Assembly (NCBI RefSeq): GCF_900112235.1
Contig: NZ_FOLH01000004.1
Location: 1-64,000, forward strand
Direction: 5' to 3'
DNA length: 64,000 nt
Source of the DNA: Marinospirillum celere
Lineage (GTDB): Bacteria > Pseudomonadota > Gammaproteobacteria > Pseudomonadales > Halomonadaceae
Part shown: positions 9,501 through 18,020 of the stretch, one piece after another
Numbering within the stretch: position 1 is the first letter of the stretch
How the letters are laid out: every line of letters starts with the position of its first letter
Notes under the pieces: generated by a model
The model's database searches: none
Told to the model about the DNA's origin: nothing
What the model saw: the letters and a program-made list of their open reading frames with translations, nothing else
Translations under genes and position numbers: made by a program

Positions 9501-11017
9501 CCTTCCTAACCATCACAGCTGCCGATGCCCTGGCAGAAGCCTACCTGGAACTCACCAACAACCTGGGTGCGCAAGGCGATTATCGCGACGCAGTTCGTAT
9601 GGCCGACCGCGGGCTGGATCTGGCACCTAACGATCTTCAGCTGCAAAATGCCCGCGACAACTTCCAGGTTGAAGGTAACATTGAAGAACTCAACCAGCTA
9701 TTCACCGAAGCTGAACACTTTGATACCCCAGCAGCAGAAAGAATGCTGGATGAAATTCGCACTCATGCCCCAGGGCGCTTTAATGAACTGGAACGCCAAT
9801 ACACCAACATCTTGATTGATCGTATTTTGGGTGTTGCCGACTCCAGTCGCAGTGAAGCCGAAAGTCTGGCCAGCCGGGCCAGCATCCTCTTTCCAGGCAA
9901 TAATCGCCTGGCCCGCTTGCGTGCCGACCTGGCTCCACCACCCTGGCCTCAAGGCCGAACTGCGCGAGCGGCACTATCAACAGGGCGCCTGACAGAAGCC
10001 CAGGCCATGCTGGAAGCCTCCAAAGAGCGCTTGCCTGATCACCCGGAAGTTCTCGATTTTGAAAAGGATTTGACTGCACGTATTCAAGAAGCCGAAAGCA
10101 CTTTTGCCCGCTTCGAAGAAACGCTCGAAGCTGAAAACTTTGATGAAGCCCGCAGTCACCTGGGTCAAGCCAGGCAACTCTGGTCTGACAACACCACCTA
10201 CCGGGGTGCCATTGCTCGTTTGAGTGAGCGCATGGCGGCCCAACGCTGGCAAGGCCAAATCCTGCAAAGGGACATGGATATCCGCTCGCTGAGAGCTTCA
10301 GAAGAAATTACCGGCGCTGAAGTTGCCGGGCAGGAATGGGACCCGATTGAAAGTAACCGCCCCTGTACCGAGGACTTGGCTGGTTTTGGTCGCCGAGCCC
10401 GTGCCATCTGCTTTGATATGCTGCATGAAAGGGTACGCGGTCCCTTGATGGTGGTTGTACCTGGCGATGAAGAGCAAAGCTCTTTTGCAATCAGCAAATA
10501 TGAAATTTCCAATGAAGACTGGAACAAGTACTGCTTTTTAAGTGGCCAGTGCCCGGTCGATGTTGATCAGGACCAGGACTTGCCCAGAACAGGCTTGTCG
10601 ATTGACGATGTCCGTGACTACACCGAATGGCTGTCAGCAAGAACCGATAAAACCTACCGGCTGCCCAGCCTTCAGGAATGGCACCACGCTGCCTATGCCC
10701 AAGGCCAACAACCGCCCCGAGACTATAACTGCCGGGTACGCCTGGGTGGCCAGGTACTCAAGGGTGATCAGATCAACCGAGTCTCTACCGGCCATCAAAA
10801 CGGTTGGGGCTTACAAAACTTTATTGGTAATGTTCAAGAATTGACCGTCAGCAATGGCCAACTGGTTGCCGTTGGAGGTTCCTACCAGGACCCTCATGCT
10901 GAGTGTGGTATCGATTTTACCCGGAACCATTCAGGGGCAGCGGATGGTGTAACCGGCTTCCGCCTGATTCGCGAAGAGGTTGTTTCGACGCAACTACAAA
11001 GCGCCCAGACTGAATAA
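6593..11017 (+). CDS. Transmembrane Ser/Thr kinase with periplasmic repeat region and FGE-like domain
   Basis: A 1,474-residue receptor-type kinase. Residues 1-65 form a small helical domain. Residues 70-165 carry four acidic units ending D-A-T-V-(I/L)-A, with threonines at 79, 99, 119 and 148, then a Ser/Thr-rich linker. The Hanks-type kinase domain spans about 227-505: glycine loop GAGGMGKVF, VAMK lysine 262, HSDFKPGN with catalytic Asp363, and DFG at 381-383. HRD is replaced by HSD, so this is a non-RD kinase. One membrane helix lies near 511-528. Residues ~530-1250 are helical, TPR-like repeats outside the membrane. The last ~180 residues resemble the FGE/SUMF1 domain (YEISNEDWNKYC, RLPSLQEW, GNVQE, GFRL). 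The partner phosphatase and FHA cyclase are encoded just upstream. The acidic Thr motifs look like FHA docking sites, which is inference. Confidence 0.9.
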   Translation: MVDLKPTLEALANNEIAIPEVQVMFQSLLQKQQITGQQLQQTLTQALEAGLITSEQARRLDISADVQPLPEEDEDDDATVLATPQGSAPQADPDDEDATVIAYPGNPQPSDDDEDEDATVIATPPNQDTQLTRYEQAAPTDDEDEDATVIANPGQAPDTQLTQFSEEEGDSTGQSTSRTSTSSRTSSITSSTGYSTTNTSQRSWDLPGATNPQLKKLGPGSIIKDRFILDKVLGAGGMGKVFQARDLLKVEAKDSNPYVAMKVLTEDFKAHPQAFVALQREASRQQKLAHPNIATVYDFDRIGMTGTQVFITMELLVGKPLDNFIRKVVRPKGGLPFEEAFPLIEQLGAALSYAHQRNIVHSDFKPGNAFLCDDGTVKTLDFGIARAVNASAEEEKDKQDDEFDAGDLGALTPAYASLEMLQGKDPSTQDDLYALAVVAYELLTGYHPFNKKSALKAQEAKLVPTPIKGLKKRQMKGLLRGLAFEKEKRTPTVEKFLEELEGKANWHKNPWVLGTAFSIILGVAAYNPAMNFLDELYVNRLIDQVQTQETHLIENVIAELPQLEVNARNRITDTTRDVLQTYLQGLMNMAVNVDEGRYDFDRAAHELARMEQLYPDSAAAIGLRNHLDLERNRYLHQLGQRLNLAIESDHLLPGEDYPESISEILSLIIAVRPDHNLLNDPRIPDAYATAAQEAINLGELNEARTFLDLGLARMPEDIDLINTQDRWNLAVERQERQARIEQLRESFGEQETAFTSLDTFISEKDNLMELSRLSPGDPGLQILGSLAAPLLVQESDALLEEHQNLWMALGQQLLLIERGIGPQAAERELEELLENPDIGRSWESDVQRLLTWLEASPGTDSTTLAGYQEQLRGIYLEASEELEENSRYNLALALIDRAEGLGLSGDLLTEARNRIDEDYQEFLSEREEAAQLARVEGMQNTLLVQAAAREVDEAEATLRELRRYMEDDDPFLTITAADALAEAYLELTNNLGAQGDYRDAVRMADRGLDLAPNDLQLQNARDNFQVEGNIEELNQLFTEAEHFDTPAAERMLDEIRTHAPGRFNELERQYTNILIDRILGVADSSRSEAESLASRASILFPGNNRLARLRADLAPPPWPQGRTARAALSTGRLTEAQAMLEASKERLPDHPEVLDFEKDLTARIQEAESTFARFEETLEAENFDEARSHLGQARQLWSDNTTYRGAIARLSERMAAQRWQGQILQRDMDIRSLRASEEITGAEVAGQEWDPIESNRPCTEDLAGFGRRARAICFDMLHERVRGPLMVVVPGDEEQSSFAISKYEISNEDWNKYCFLSGQCPVDVDQDQDLPRTGLSIDDVRDYTEWLSARTDKTYRLPSLQEWHHAAYAQGQQPPRDYNCRVRLGGQVLKGDQINRVSTGHQNGWGLQNFIGNVQELTVSNGQLVAVGGSYQDPHAECGIDFTRNHSGAADGVTGFRLIREEVVSTQLQSAQTE

Positions 11018-11050
11018 TTCATCAAGAAATAGCAAGAGCAGAGAAAAGCC

Positions 11051-11359
11051 ATGCAAACAAATTTGAAAACCCTATCCCGACAGTATGCCAACGGGCTTCT
11101 AACCAAGGACGACTACCGTCAGGCCAGAGCCGACCTCATTGATCAGGCTCAGGATAATGATTACACCGAGCCGCAAACAACCATCCCACTAGATGATACA
11201 GAAAGTGGAAGCTCAGAACCTACTGAGCCTCCAAGTTCAGCCAACCAGCGGGTTGATACCAGCAGCGGAGATGACCGCAAATGTCGGCAAAAAAACCAGC
11301 TCCTAATGAGCCTCATAGTTTTGTTGGCTGTAGCCTTAGGCTATCTTGCCTGGAGTTAA
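11051..11359 (+). CDS. Small tail-anchored protein with SHOCT-like N-terminus
   Basis: A 102-residue protein of unknown role. The first ~35 residues (LSRQYANGLLTKDDYRQAR) resemble the short SHOCT-type oligomerisation motif, in which a helix is followed by G-x-I/L-T-x-x-E/D-Y/F. An acidic, Pro/Ser/Thr-rich linker follows, and a single hydrophobic helix at the extreme C-terminus (LLMSLIVLLAVALGYLAW) suggests tail anchoring in the inner membrane. It lies 33 bp after the kinase gene in the same direction, so it probably belongs to that operon and may be a substrate or membrane adaptor. Function is not known. Confidence 0.65.
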   Translation: MQTNLKTLSRQYANGLLTKDDYRQARADLIDQAQDNDYTEPQTTIPLDDTESGSSEPTEPPSSANQRVDTSSGDDRKCRQKNQLLMSLIVLLAVALGYLAWS

Positions 11360-11360
11360 T

Positions 11361-12155
11361 TCAGGCATTTTTCCACTGGGGTTTGCGCTTTTCAACAAAA
11401 GCACTGATACCTTCCCGTGCGTCCAAGCTTGTCAGATTTTCTGCCATGACTTCACTGGTATAGTCATAGGCCTCAGCCAGTGGCATTTCCAACTGCTTAT
11501 AGAAGGCTTCCTTACCGATAGCTAGGGTTTTAGCTGATTTGCTAGCAATCAAGCGGGCCAGCTCCAGGGCGACTTCATCCTGCTGACCCTCAGTAGCCAC
11601 GCGGTTAATTAAACCTATTTCCAAAGCCCTGGCCGCAGAAATCATTTCACCAGTCAGCAGCATTTCCATAGCCGCCTTACGACTGACATTGCGCGTCAAA
11701 GCCACCATGGGTGTCGAGCAAAAGAGGCCAATGTTAACGCCGGGTGTTGCAAAGCGGGCGCTTTCCTCGGCAACTGCTAAATCACAAGAAGCCACCAGCT
11801 GACAACCTGCCGCTGTAGCCACCCCCTGAACACTGGCAATCACCGGCTGAGGCAGATGCACCAACTGCTGCATGACTTGACTGCATTTATTGAACAAGGC
11901 CAACTGAGCAGCCTGATCACCCAGATTCCCCTGCACCTCTTTCAAATTATGCCCTGCACAAAATACCGGACCAGCAGCCGACAAGAGCACCACCTTACAC
12001 TGGCTGTTTGCTGCCACTTCTTCCAATTTAACAGCCAATAAATCCAGCATTGCCATAGAAAGACTATTTCGGGTGGATGGATCCTGAAGCTCCAGGCGCA
12101 GCACGCCTTCACCCAAGTCAGTTACAGAAATCAAATCAGTTGCTGAGATGCTCAT
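11361..12155 (-). CDS. Enoyl-CoA hydratase/isomerase family protein
   Basis: A 264-residue crotonase-fold protein, the usual length for the family. The oxyanion-hole segments are visible as PVFCAGHNLKE and IASVQGVATAAGCQLVASCDL, followed by the FATPGVNIGLFC region. The sequence resembles the ECHDC3-like branch more than the beta-oxidation hydratase. One of the usual catalytic glutamates in GIGLxxE-type positions is not obvious, so the exact reaction (hydratase, isomerase or hydrolase) cannot be assigned. A good GGAGG site precedes ATG at 12155. It converges with the small tail-anchored gene and is divergent from the CoA-binding protein. Confidence 0.85.
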   Translation of the reverse strand: MSISATDLISVTDLGEGVLRLELQDPSTRNSLSMAMLDLLAVKLEEVAANSQCKVVLLSAAGPVFCAGHNLKEVQGNLGDQAAQLALFNKCSQVMQQLVHLPQPVIASVQGVATAAGCQLVASCDLAVAEESARFATPGVNIGLFCSTPMVALTRNVSRKAAMEMLLTGEMISAARALEIGLINRVATEGQQDEVALELARLIASKSAKTLAIGKEAFYKQLEMPLAEAYDYTSEVMAENLTSLDAREGISAFVEKRKPQWKNA

Positions 12156-12196
12156 GTTATCCTCCGAATTATTATTGATAGCTATAAGGATACAGA

Positions 12197-12598
12197 ATGC
12201 TTCCTAGCCCTCAGGATATTCTCAAAAACACAAAAACCCTAGCAATAGTCGGCATCTCTAATAAACCAGAAAGAGCCAGCTACCAGGTAGCCGCTTACCT
12301 GCAAGCTGCTGGTTATCAGATCTTTCCCATTAATCCTGGCTTGCGTGAGGTTCTGGGCCTGACCTGCTACCCCAGCCTTAGCGCTCTTCCCGGCCCTGTC
12401 GATCTGGTTAACGTTTTTCGCAAAGCCGAAGACTGCCTGCCCATTGCTGAAGAAGCTGCGAAGATCGGAGCCAAGGCGCTTTGGCTACAACTCGGTATTT
12501 CCAACACCGAGTGCCAACAACTGGCCGAAAAACAAGGGATGGCTTATGTCGAAAATAAGTGTACGAAAATTGAACATGCTCAACTAAACCAAAGCTGA
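12197..12598 (+). CDS. CoA-binding domain protein (YccU-like)
   Basis: A 133-residue stand-alone CoA-binding (Rossmann-like) protein like E. coli YccU. The family pattern is seen as TLAIVGISNKPERASYQVAAYL, shortened here as VGISNKPERASY, then FPINPG, and CYPSLSALPGPVDLVNVF. ATG 12197 follows AGGATACAGA. Members bind CoA in vitro but have no agreed reaction. Its 3' end overlaps the convergent AEC permease by 19 bp. Confidence 0.85.
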   Translation: MLPSPQDILKNTKTLAIVGISNKPERASYQVAAYLQAAGYQIFPINPGLREVLGLTCYPSLSALPGPVDLVNVFRKAEDCLPIAEEAAKIGAKALWLQLGISNTECQQLAEKQGMAYVENKCTKIEHAQLNQS

Positions 12599-13506
12599 TT
12601 CAGATAAAGCATCAGTGGCAGAGTCAGCATGGCGGCGAGAGTTTGAGCCGTGATGATCGCCGCCATCAGCGGCGCATCCCCGCCCAGCTGTCTGGCTAAA
12701 ATATAAGCACTGGTCGCCGTAGGCATAGCCGCAAAAAGGACCAACACCGCCTGTTCTTGAGTGCTCAAGCCTAAAAGCTGACTCATTCCCATGGCCAGCA
12801 AAGGCATCAGCAATAGCTTGAGCAGACTGGAAAAAACCAAAGGCCCACCTGCTGAGCGCAGGGCACTCAAGTTCAAAGCCACACCGACAGCCAAAAGCCC
12901 CAGCGGCAAAGCAGCCCTGGCCAGAATTTCCATTACCGGCTGACTCCAGCCCGGCAGGCCGATTCCAGTCAGATTTAAAAGAATACCCACCACACAGGCC
13001 AAAATCAGTGGGTTCTTAACTACCGCCAGAAAGGTTGAACGTAAATCGGATTTTTGCTCACCGCCATAAACAGCAAAAACCAAAACACACAAAAGATTGA
13101 GCAGCGGAATCATCAGTGCCATGATAACGGCTGCCAAAGCCAACCCAAGACTGCCAAAAAGTTCAGCGGAGGTAGCCAAGGCAACATAGGTGTTGAAGCG
13201 GAGTCCACCCTGATAAACTGAAGTGAACTCAGCACCTTCGCGGCTGATCAAACGCTTAAGCAACAAAGTAATGCCGGTCATTACCAGCAACAACAGGAAG
13301 ACAGCAAGAAGCACCCGGCTGACTGCCAGCCCGGAAAAATCAGCCAGGGCAAGACGAGTCACCAGCATCGCTGGGAACAGGAAGAAATAAACCAGGCGCT
13401 CGAGCTGAGGCCAAAAGTCATGAGCGGGGAAAGCCAGACGCTTTAAAACAACGCCCAACAATAAAACAACAAACACAGGCCCCAGTGCATGGATCAAAGC
13501 AAGCAT
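12580..13506 (-). CDS. AEC-family permease
   Basis: A 308-residue integral membrane protein with about ten hydrophobic helices, matching auxin efflux carrier (AEC) family permeases found in many bacteria. I place the start at ATG 13506 (MLALIHALG), which puts the first helix at the N-terminus; the frame is open a further 15 codons upstream to 13551, but those are polar and unlike the family. GAGGAG lies 12 bases upstream, slightly far. Substrates in the family include organic acids and amino acids; nothing here fixes the substrate. It sits between unrelated genes. Confidence 0.82.
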   Translation of the reverse strand: MLALIHALGPVFVVLLLGVVLKRLAFPAHDFWPQLERLVYFFLFPAMLVTRLALADFSGLAVSRVLLAVFLLLLVMTGITLLLKRLISREGAEFTSVYQGGLRFNTYVALATSAELFGSLGLALAAVIMALMIPLLNLLCVLVFAVYGGEQKSDLRSTFLAVVKNPLILACVVGILLNLTGIGLPGWSQPVMEILARAALPLGLLAVGVALNLSALRSAGGPLVFSSLLKLLLMPLLAMGMSQLLGLSTQEQAVLVLFAAMPTATSAYILARQLGGDAPLMAAIITAQTLAAMLTLPLMLYLNQLWFS

Positions 13507-13616
13507 TGGTTTTTCAGTCTCCTCAACAACCACCTGACAGGGATGCGGCATCCAGCCACAGGCAGGGGATTTAGCCGTTTGTTAAGCTCAATAAAACAGG
13601 TGTTCAGGATCTATTG

Positions 13617-14141
13617 ATGACCCAAGATGCTCTAGAAAACAAGCGCAAGTACCCTCTCAAACCTCTGATCTTGATCACTCTCTTGGTGATGCTCTTGGCC
13701 ATCTGGTACCTCACCAGCTACCTCGGCCAACGCCAGACCGGAGATGTCCACTGGCACGCTGCCGCTGAAGCCTGTGAACCACCTTCAGAAAGCTGTCAGG
13801 TTGAACTGGATGCTGGGCGCAGCCTAACGTTTGAAATGCTGACCGCCAACCCCAGACCCGTTGAAGTCTTACCTGTCCAAGTGGTCCTGGAAGGCTTCAC
13901 AGAAGCAGAACTGGAAGCCCTGACCCTGGAGCTGGATTTACAGGGACGGGATATGTATATGGGCTATAACCGTACCCAATTCGAGCATCAGGGCGAAGGC
14001 CTCTTTACAGCAACCCCCTTACTGGGCATTTGCACCGATGAAGTCATGGTCTGGCGGGCCAGCGTTTTGGTTCACCCCCCCAGAGGCCAGAGTTATGGCA
14101 GCCATTTCGACTTTACGGTGACTCAGCGGAATAACCGCTGA
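13617..14141 (+). CDS. Membrane-anchored periplasmic protein, FixH-like
   Basis: About 174 residues: a short cytoplasmic start, one membrane helix (LILITLLVMLLAIWYLTSYL) and a periplasmic beta-rich domain. The segment MYMGYNRTQF followed by a C-T-D-E-V-M-V-W stretch recalls FixH-type or YnzE-like domains found near cytochrome assembly genes, but the match is weak. Two further cysteines (EACEPPSESC) could form a disulfide. ATG 13617 follows AGGAT. No cytochrome genes are nearby. It overlaps the convergent esterase gene by 29 bp. Function is uncertain. Confidence 0.6.
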   Translation: MTQDALENKRKYPLKPLILITLLVMLLAIWYLTSYLGQRQTGDVHWHAAAEACEPPSESCQVELDAGRSLTFEMLTANPRPVEVLPVQVVLEGFTEAELEALTLELDLQGRDMYMGYNRTQFEHQGEGLFTATPLLGICTDEVMVWRASVLVHPPRGQSYGSHFDFTVTQRNNR

Positions 14142-15144
14142 GCAGAGTTTTCCAAATCCCTCTTAAGGCTTCAACCTGTGGCCCTTCACGTGTATCAAAG
14201 GCGCTCGACTCATACCCCCACCAATCCCAGCAACCCTTGGGGTTGGTCAAGCTGCTGTCAATCTGCGGGAAGACCATAACCAACTGACGCGCATCGGCTT
14301 CCTGCAGATAACCACTTTTTTCAATAAATGACTGGCCGACTTTTTCAGCGGCTTGCTCACAGCCATGAAGCACCATTTTCAGGCCACACTGGGCTTCTTC
14401 CTGGCACTCAGGTGGCCGATAGAGATAACCAAAATCAGCCATACCCCGGCTTGCTTCACTAAAGGGCTTCTGACTGAATTTTTGCAATTCACCCTGGGGT
14501 TGATCCCTTAGTGAGTGAGTTCGCTGTCCATCCAGGTGATCCAGACTTTGAGCGGCACCGGAAAAACCGCAAGCATTCACAAAAGGGCTTGCCGTTCTTT
14601 GACAGGCAACGCCTTTATCCAGCGTTGGGAAACCATGACCGGCCCGTCGGCCCTGGGTAACCAGCAACTGCTCACCGGGTACCAGTTGCTGGTAGAACTC
14701 AACCACGGCTTGGCTTACAGCGGCATGAATCACTGGGTCGGCTTCTGCCTGATAAATAAAGACCCGATGCTGCTGAAGCTGTTGCAAGTCACCAACCTGA
14801 CCGGCTTCCGAAGTTTCTCTTAATTGCTCCAGTAAGCGCGAGGTGTTGGGCCTGCCCCGAGTAACCGCCATACACTGTAGAAGCGCAGCATTCACTCCTC
14901 GCCTGGCACAACCATAGGGGCCGGCTGCAAAAATTGCAGCTCCTTGCACTTCTTCTGGCCAAGCCATTTGCAACTGCTGAGCCATATAGCCACCAGAAGA
15001 GAGGCCGGCAACGTAAAAGCGATCCGCATCCAATTCCAGGCTGGGCAGTTGCGGATAAGAATCAGCACCTCGGCCACAGGCACTCAGTAGCCCCAGCAAG
15101 AAGACCAGCAACAACCCAGATAAGACTTTTTTAGTCAGCATCAT
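14113..15144 (-). CDS. Lipoprotein esterase of the PHB depolymerase family
   Basis: A 343-residue protein with a lipoprotein signal (LLGLLSAC, lipidated Cys at residue 23), so exported and membrane-tethered. The alpha/beta-hydrolase nucleophile elbow is GLSSGGYMA, and later blocks (VLHGCEQ, GCWDWWGY) are typical of the poly(3-hydroxybutyrate) depolymerase/feruloyl esterase family. It likely cleaves short polyhydroxyalkanoate or other esters outside the cytoplasm. Its ATG overlaps the TGA of hemW (ATGA), implying translational coupling with the upstream gene, although functions appear unrelated. Confidence 0.85.
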   Translation of the reverse strand: MMLTKKVLSGLLLVFLLGLLSACGRGADSYPQLPSLELDADRFYVAGLSSGGYMAQQLQMAWPEEVQGAAIFAAGPYGCARRGVNAALLQCMAVTRGRPNTSRLLEQLRETSEAGQVGDLQQLQQHRVFIYQAEADPVIHAAVSQAVVEFYQQLVPGEQLLVTQGRRAGHGFPTLDKGVACQRTASPFVNACGFSGAAQSLDHLDGQRTHSLRDQPQGELQKFSQKPFSEASRGMADFGYLYRPPECQEEAQCGLKMVLHGCEQAAEKVGQSFIEKSGYLQEADARQLVMVFPQIDSSLTNPKGCWDWWGYESSAFDTREGPQVEALRGIWKTLLSGYSAESP

Positions 15145-16349
15145 TCTTCATCCGTAATCAAGAACTTTTCCAAAACCTGATTCAACCAGCGCCAGCCCAA
15201 TTCACTGCACGCCAAACGATCAGGGTCTTGTGTCCATAAACCCTGCTGCTGTAGTGCCAGGATCAAGGGCTTTAAAGCGTCAACGGGTAAACCAGTGCGC
15301 TCAGAATAGAGCTGGGCAGCGACGCCCTCTTTGAGTCTAAGTGCGTTCATCATAAATTCTACTGGACGCTGGTCAGCAGTAATCATCTCACTTCCAGCCA
15401 GGAAGTCCCGCCCTTCAAGTAGGCGTGACAGATAGGCCTGTGGCTGACGGGTTTTCCAGCGTCTTTCCAACTGTAAGCCGCCTGCTTGCTGGGGGTCGGG
15501 GCGAGTCAACTTGCCGTGAGCACCTGCACCCAGTCCGAGATAATCACCAAACTGCCAGTAGTTCAAATTATGCTTGGCTTGAAACCCAGGCAGGGCATAA
15601 GCAGAAACTTCATAGTTTTGGTAACCGGCTGCTGATAAAAGCTCAGCACCTGCATCCTGAATTTCTACCAGGAGATCTTCTTCCGGCAATACGGGCGGTC
15701 TGCGGAAAAACTCGGTATTCGGTTCCAGGGTCAACTGGTACCAGGACAGATGCTTGGGCTGTAAAGCCAGGGCCTGCTGAAGATCAGCAAGCGCCAGTTC
15801 TGGGGTTTGTTGTGGCAGGCCGTGCATCAAGTCCAGATTAAAGTTATCAAAGCCAGCCAGAAGGGCTGCTTCGGCCGCATGAATTGCTTCCTTGCCGGAA
15901 TGAATGCGCCCCAAAGCCTGTAGTTGAGGGGTTGCAAAGCTCTGCACACCCATCGACAAACGATTGATACCTGCCGCCCGATAACCTGTGAAGCGACTTT
16001 GCTCAACGGTTCCCGGATTAGCTTCCAAAGTAATTTCACAGTCAGCGCTCAGTTGCAGGCGTTGCTGCAAGCCCTCAAAAAAAGCTTCATAACCAACTGG
16101 TGACATCAAGCTGGGCGTTCCGCCACCAAAAAAGATTGAGGTTAGAGGTCTTTGCTGTAACTCCGGCCAGGCTCGAATTTCATGATCAAGATCGGCCAAT
16201 AGGGCAAGTACATAGTCTTTTTCTGTTGCCGCATCCAGACCCTCAGTCGCTTCTGATTTGGAGAGAGTATGGGAATTGAAGTCACAATAGGGGCACTTGC
16301 GTACACACCAGGGGATATGTACGTAGAGTGCCAGCGGTGGTAGGCTCAC
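15141..16349 (-). CDS. hemW: Radical SAM haem chaperone HemW
   Basis: A 402-residue radical SAM protein. The N-terminal YVHIPWCVRKCPYCDF gives the C-x3-C-x2-C cluster motif with the additional family phenylalanine, and FFGGGTPSLM is the glycine-rich SAM-binding strand. The C-terminal HemN/HemW domain follows. HemW (formerly called HemN-like oxygen-independent coproporphyrinogen oxidase) inserts haem into respiratory proteins; true HemN has a longer N-terminus. It lies in the conserved order metX-metW-DUF4426-rdgB-hemW and overlaps rdgB by 4 bp. Confidence 0.95.
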   Translation of the reverse strand: MSLPPLALYVHIPWCVRKCPYCDFNSHTLSKSEATEGLDAATEKDYVLALLADLDHEIRAWPELQQRPLTSIFFGGGTPSLMSPVGYEAFFEGLQQRLQLSADCEITLEANPGTVEQSRFTGYRAAGINRLSMGVQSFATPQLQALGRIHSGKEAIHAAEAALLAGFDNFNLDLMHGLPQQTPELALADLQQALALQPKHLSWYQLTLEPNTEFFRRPPVLPEEDLLVEIQDAGAELLSAAGYQNYEVSAYALPGFQAKHNLNYWQFGDYLGLGAGAHGKLTRPDPQQAGGLQLERRWKTRQPQAYLSRLLEGRDFLAGSEMITADQRPVEFMMNALRLKEGVAAQLYSERTGLPVDALKPLILALQQQGLWTQDPDRLACSELGWRWLNQVLEKFLITDEE

Positions 16350-16948
16350 TTGGGAGCATGCGCCTGGAGCGCTTCAACAAGAAGTTGGCTGGCCCGGCCT
16401 CGGTGAGAAACCCGATTCTTTTCTTGCTTGGGCAGCTCTGCCGCTGTTTTGCCCAGGTCAGGCAGCCAAAACAGCGGATCATAGCCAAACCCGCCTTCAC
16501 CACGAGGTTCGGTCAACACCCGGCCTTCCCAACTGGCTTGAATAATGATTGGCGTGGGGTCTTCGGCAAAGCGTAAAAAAGCCAGCACACACCAGTAGCG
16601 CGCACTACGCTCAGCTTCGGGTAGACCCTTGAGGCTGTTTAAAAGCTTGGTATTGTTCTCGGCATCGGAGCTTCCCGGTCCGGCAAAGCGTGCAGAGTAA
16701 ATTCCCGGCGCTCCCTGGAGAGCATCCACTTCGATTCCTGAGTCATCAGCCAAAGCAGGGAGGCCTGTTGCCTGGGCCGCATTTCTGGCTTTGATCAATG
16801 CGTTTTCTACAAAGGTTAATCCCGTTTCTTCAGCTTCCTCAACCTGGTAGCTACTTTGAGCTTCAACCTGCCAACCCAAAGGCTGCAAAAGCTCAGAAAA
16901 TTCTTTCAATTTGCCAGCATTGCCACTGGCCAGAATCAAACGCGACAT
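16346..16948 (-). CDS. rdgB: XTP/dITP pyrophosphatase RdgB
   Basis: A 200-residue member of the Ham1/RdgB family that hydrolyses XTP, dITP and ITP to monophosphates, keeping non-standard purines out of nucleic acids. Visible motifs are LASGNAGKLKEF at the start, ALADDSGIEVDAL with substrate-binding Asp residues, PGIYSARFAG, and GGFGYDPLF. Full length. It overlaps hemW by 4 bp, and the DUF4426 gene ends 8 bp upstream, so it is part of a compact operon. Confidence 0.96.
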   Translation of the reverse strand: MSRLILASGNAGKLKEFSELLQPLGWQVEAQSSYQVEEAEETGLTFVENALIKARNAAQATGLPALADDSGIEVDALQGAPGIYSARFAGPGSSDAENNTKLLNSLKGLPEAERSARYWCVLAFLRFAEDPTPIIIQASWEGRVLTEPRGEGGFGYDPLFWLPDLGKTAAELPKQEKNRVSHRGRASQLLVEALQAHAPK

Positions 16949-16955
16949 CGGCTAA

Positions 16956-17411
16956 TCACTCAATATATAAACGACGAATAAAGTGCAGTTCTTCAGCGGG
17001 CTGCCCCGACTGATAGGTTACTCTCAGATTGAATCGCAAAGGCGTATCATGGCTGTAACGAAAACTGCTGATGGTTGAATAGCCATCCCCCTGACCTACC
17101 TCAACTTCCCGAAAACTCAAAGGGTTGATTTGCCCAGCCAGATTACCAACCTGGCCCGCCACTCTTGGCTGCTCCACCGGTAGCAAATTGCCTCCATCAT
17201 CTTTTTTCATCACGGTAATGCGCAGCAAACCCATCCCTCGGCTGCGCGTCAGCCCATAGGCCTGAGCAAGCTGGGGTTCCAGAAAAGTGGTCGGCAGCAC
17301 ATCATAAAAGATGGTGTAATCTCCCACTTCCCGATAGTTGGACGTTTGAGCTTGAGCCGAAAAAGCCAGGCTTGCAAGTACTGCAAAAATCAGGATGTTG
17401 ACCCACTTCAT
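16956..17411 (-). CDS. Periplasmic DUF4426 protein
   Basis: About 151 residues beginning MKWVNILIF; this ATG has GAGG six bases upstream, while an earlier in-frame codon at 17423 does not. A signal peptide ends at SAQAQ. The mature part is beta-rich with the family landmarks YTIFYDVLPTTFLEP and a repeated R-x-T-V pattern. DUF4426 proteins are commonly found between metW and rdgB in gammaproteobacteria, exactly as here, but no function is established. Confidence 0.88.
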   Translation of the reverse strand: MKWVNILIFAVLASLAFSAQAQTSNYREVGDYTIFYDVLPTTFLEPQLAQAYGLTRSRGMGLLRITVMKKDDGGNLLPVEQPRVAGQVGNLAGQINPLSFREVEVGQGDGYSTISSFRYSHDTPLRFNLRVTYQSGQPAEELHFIRRLYIE

Positions 17412-17429
17412 ATTGAACCTCAATTTAAT

Positions 17430-18020
17430 CTAGCGACTAATACGGTAGATCGCGACTTCACCAAAAAGGTTCGGCCAAAGACGGGCCTTCCAATGACCCT
17501 CATAAGCAAAATCACCCACGGCCTGATCCAGAATACGTATGCCTTTTTCTTCACAGAGCTCTTCAAAATCCTTGAAGGTAAAAAGGTGAATATTCGGGGT
17601 GTCATACCAGCTGTAAGGAAGCGTTTTTGACATGGGCATACGGCCTTTAAGTGCCAGGTGCAAACGGCAGGTCCAATGGGCAAAATTTGGAAAGGTCACT
17701 ATGGCTTCGCGGCCGACACGAAGCATCTCATCCAAAGCCAGATCCTGACGTCTGAGCACTTGCAAAGCTTGGGTCATAATCACCAAGTCATAACTATCAT
17801 CAGCAAAGTTTTTCAGGCCCCGGTTCAAGTCCTGTTCTATGACATCCACACCCAAACCGATACAGGCGGTAATCTTTTCCGCATCAATTTCCAACCCATA
17901 GCCTTTCACTTGTTTATGGGTTTCCAGATAATGCAAAAGGGTGCCATCACCGCAAGCCAGATCCAGAACCCTGGTCTGAGGTTTAACCCAATTGGCAATA
18001 ATCGATAAGTCCTGGCGCAT
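17430..18020 (-). CDS. metW: Methionine biosynthesis protein MetW
   Basis: A 196-residue class I SAM-methyltransferase-fold protein with motif I VLDLACGDGTLL and the MetW-specific block FPNFAHWTCR. MetW works with the homoserine acyltransferase MetX; in several proteobacteria the pair is required for activity. Its ATG overlaps the metX stop (TAATG), supporting coupled translation. Full length. Confidence 0.95.
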   Translation of the reverse strand: MRQDLSIIANWVKPQTRVLDLACGDGTLLHYLETHKQVKGYGLEIDAEKITACIGLGVDVIEQDLNRGLKNFADDSYDLVIMTQALQVLRRQDLALDEMLRVGREAIVTFPNFAHWTCRLHLALKGRMPMSKTLPYSWYDTPNIHLFTFKDFEELCEEKGIRILDQAVGDFAYEGHWKARLWPNLFGEVAIYRISR

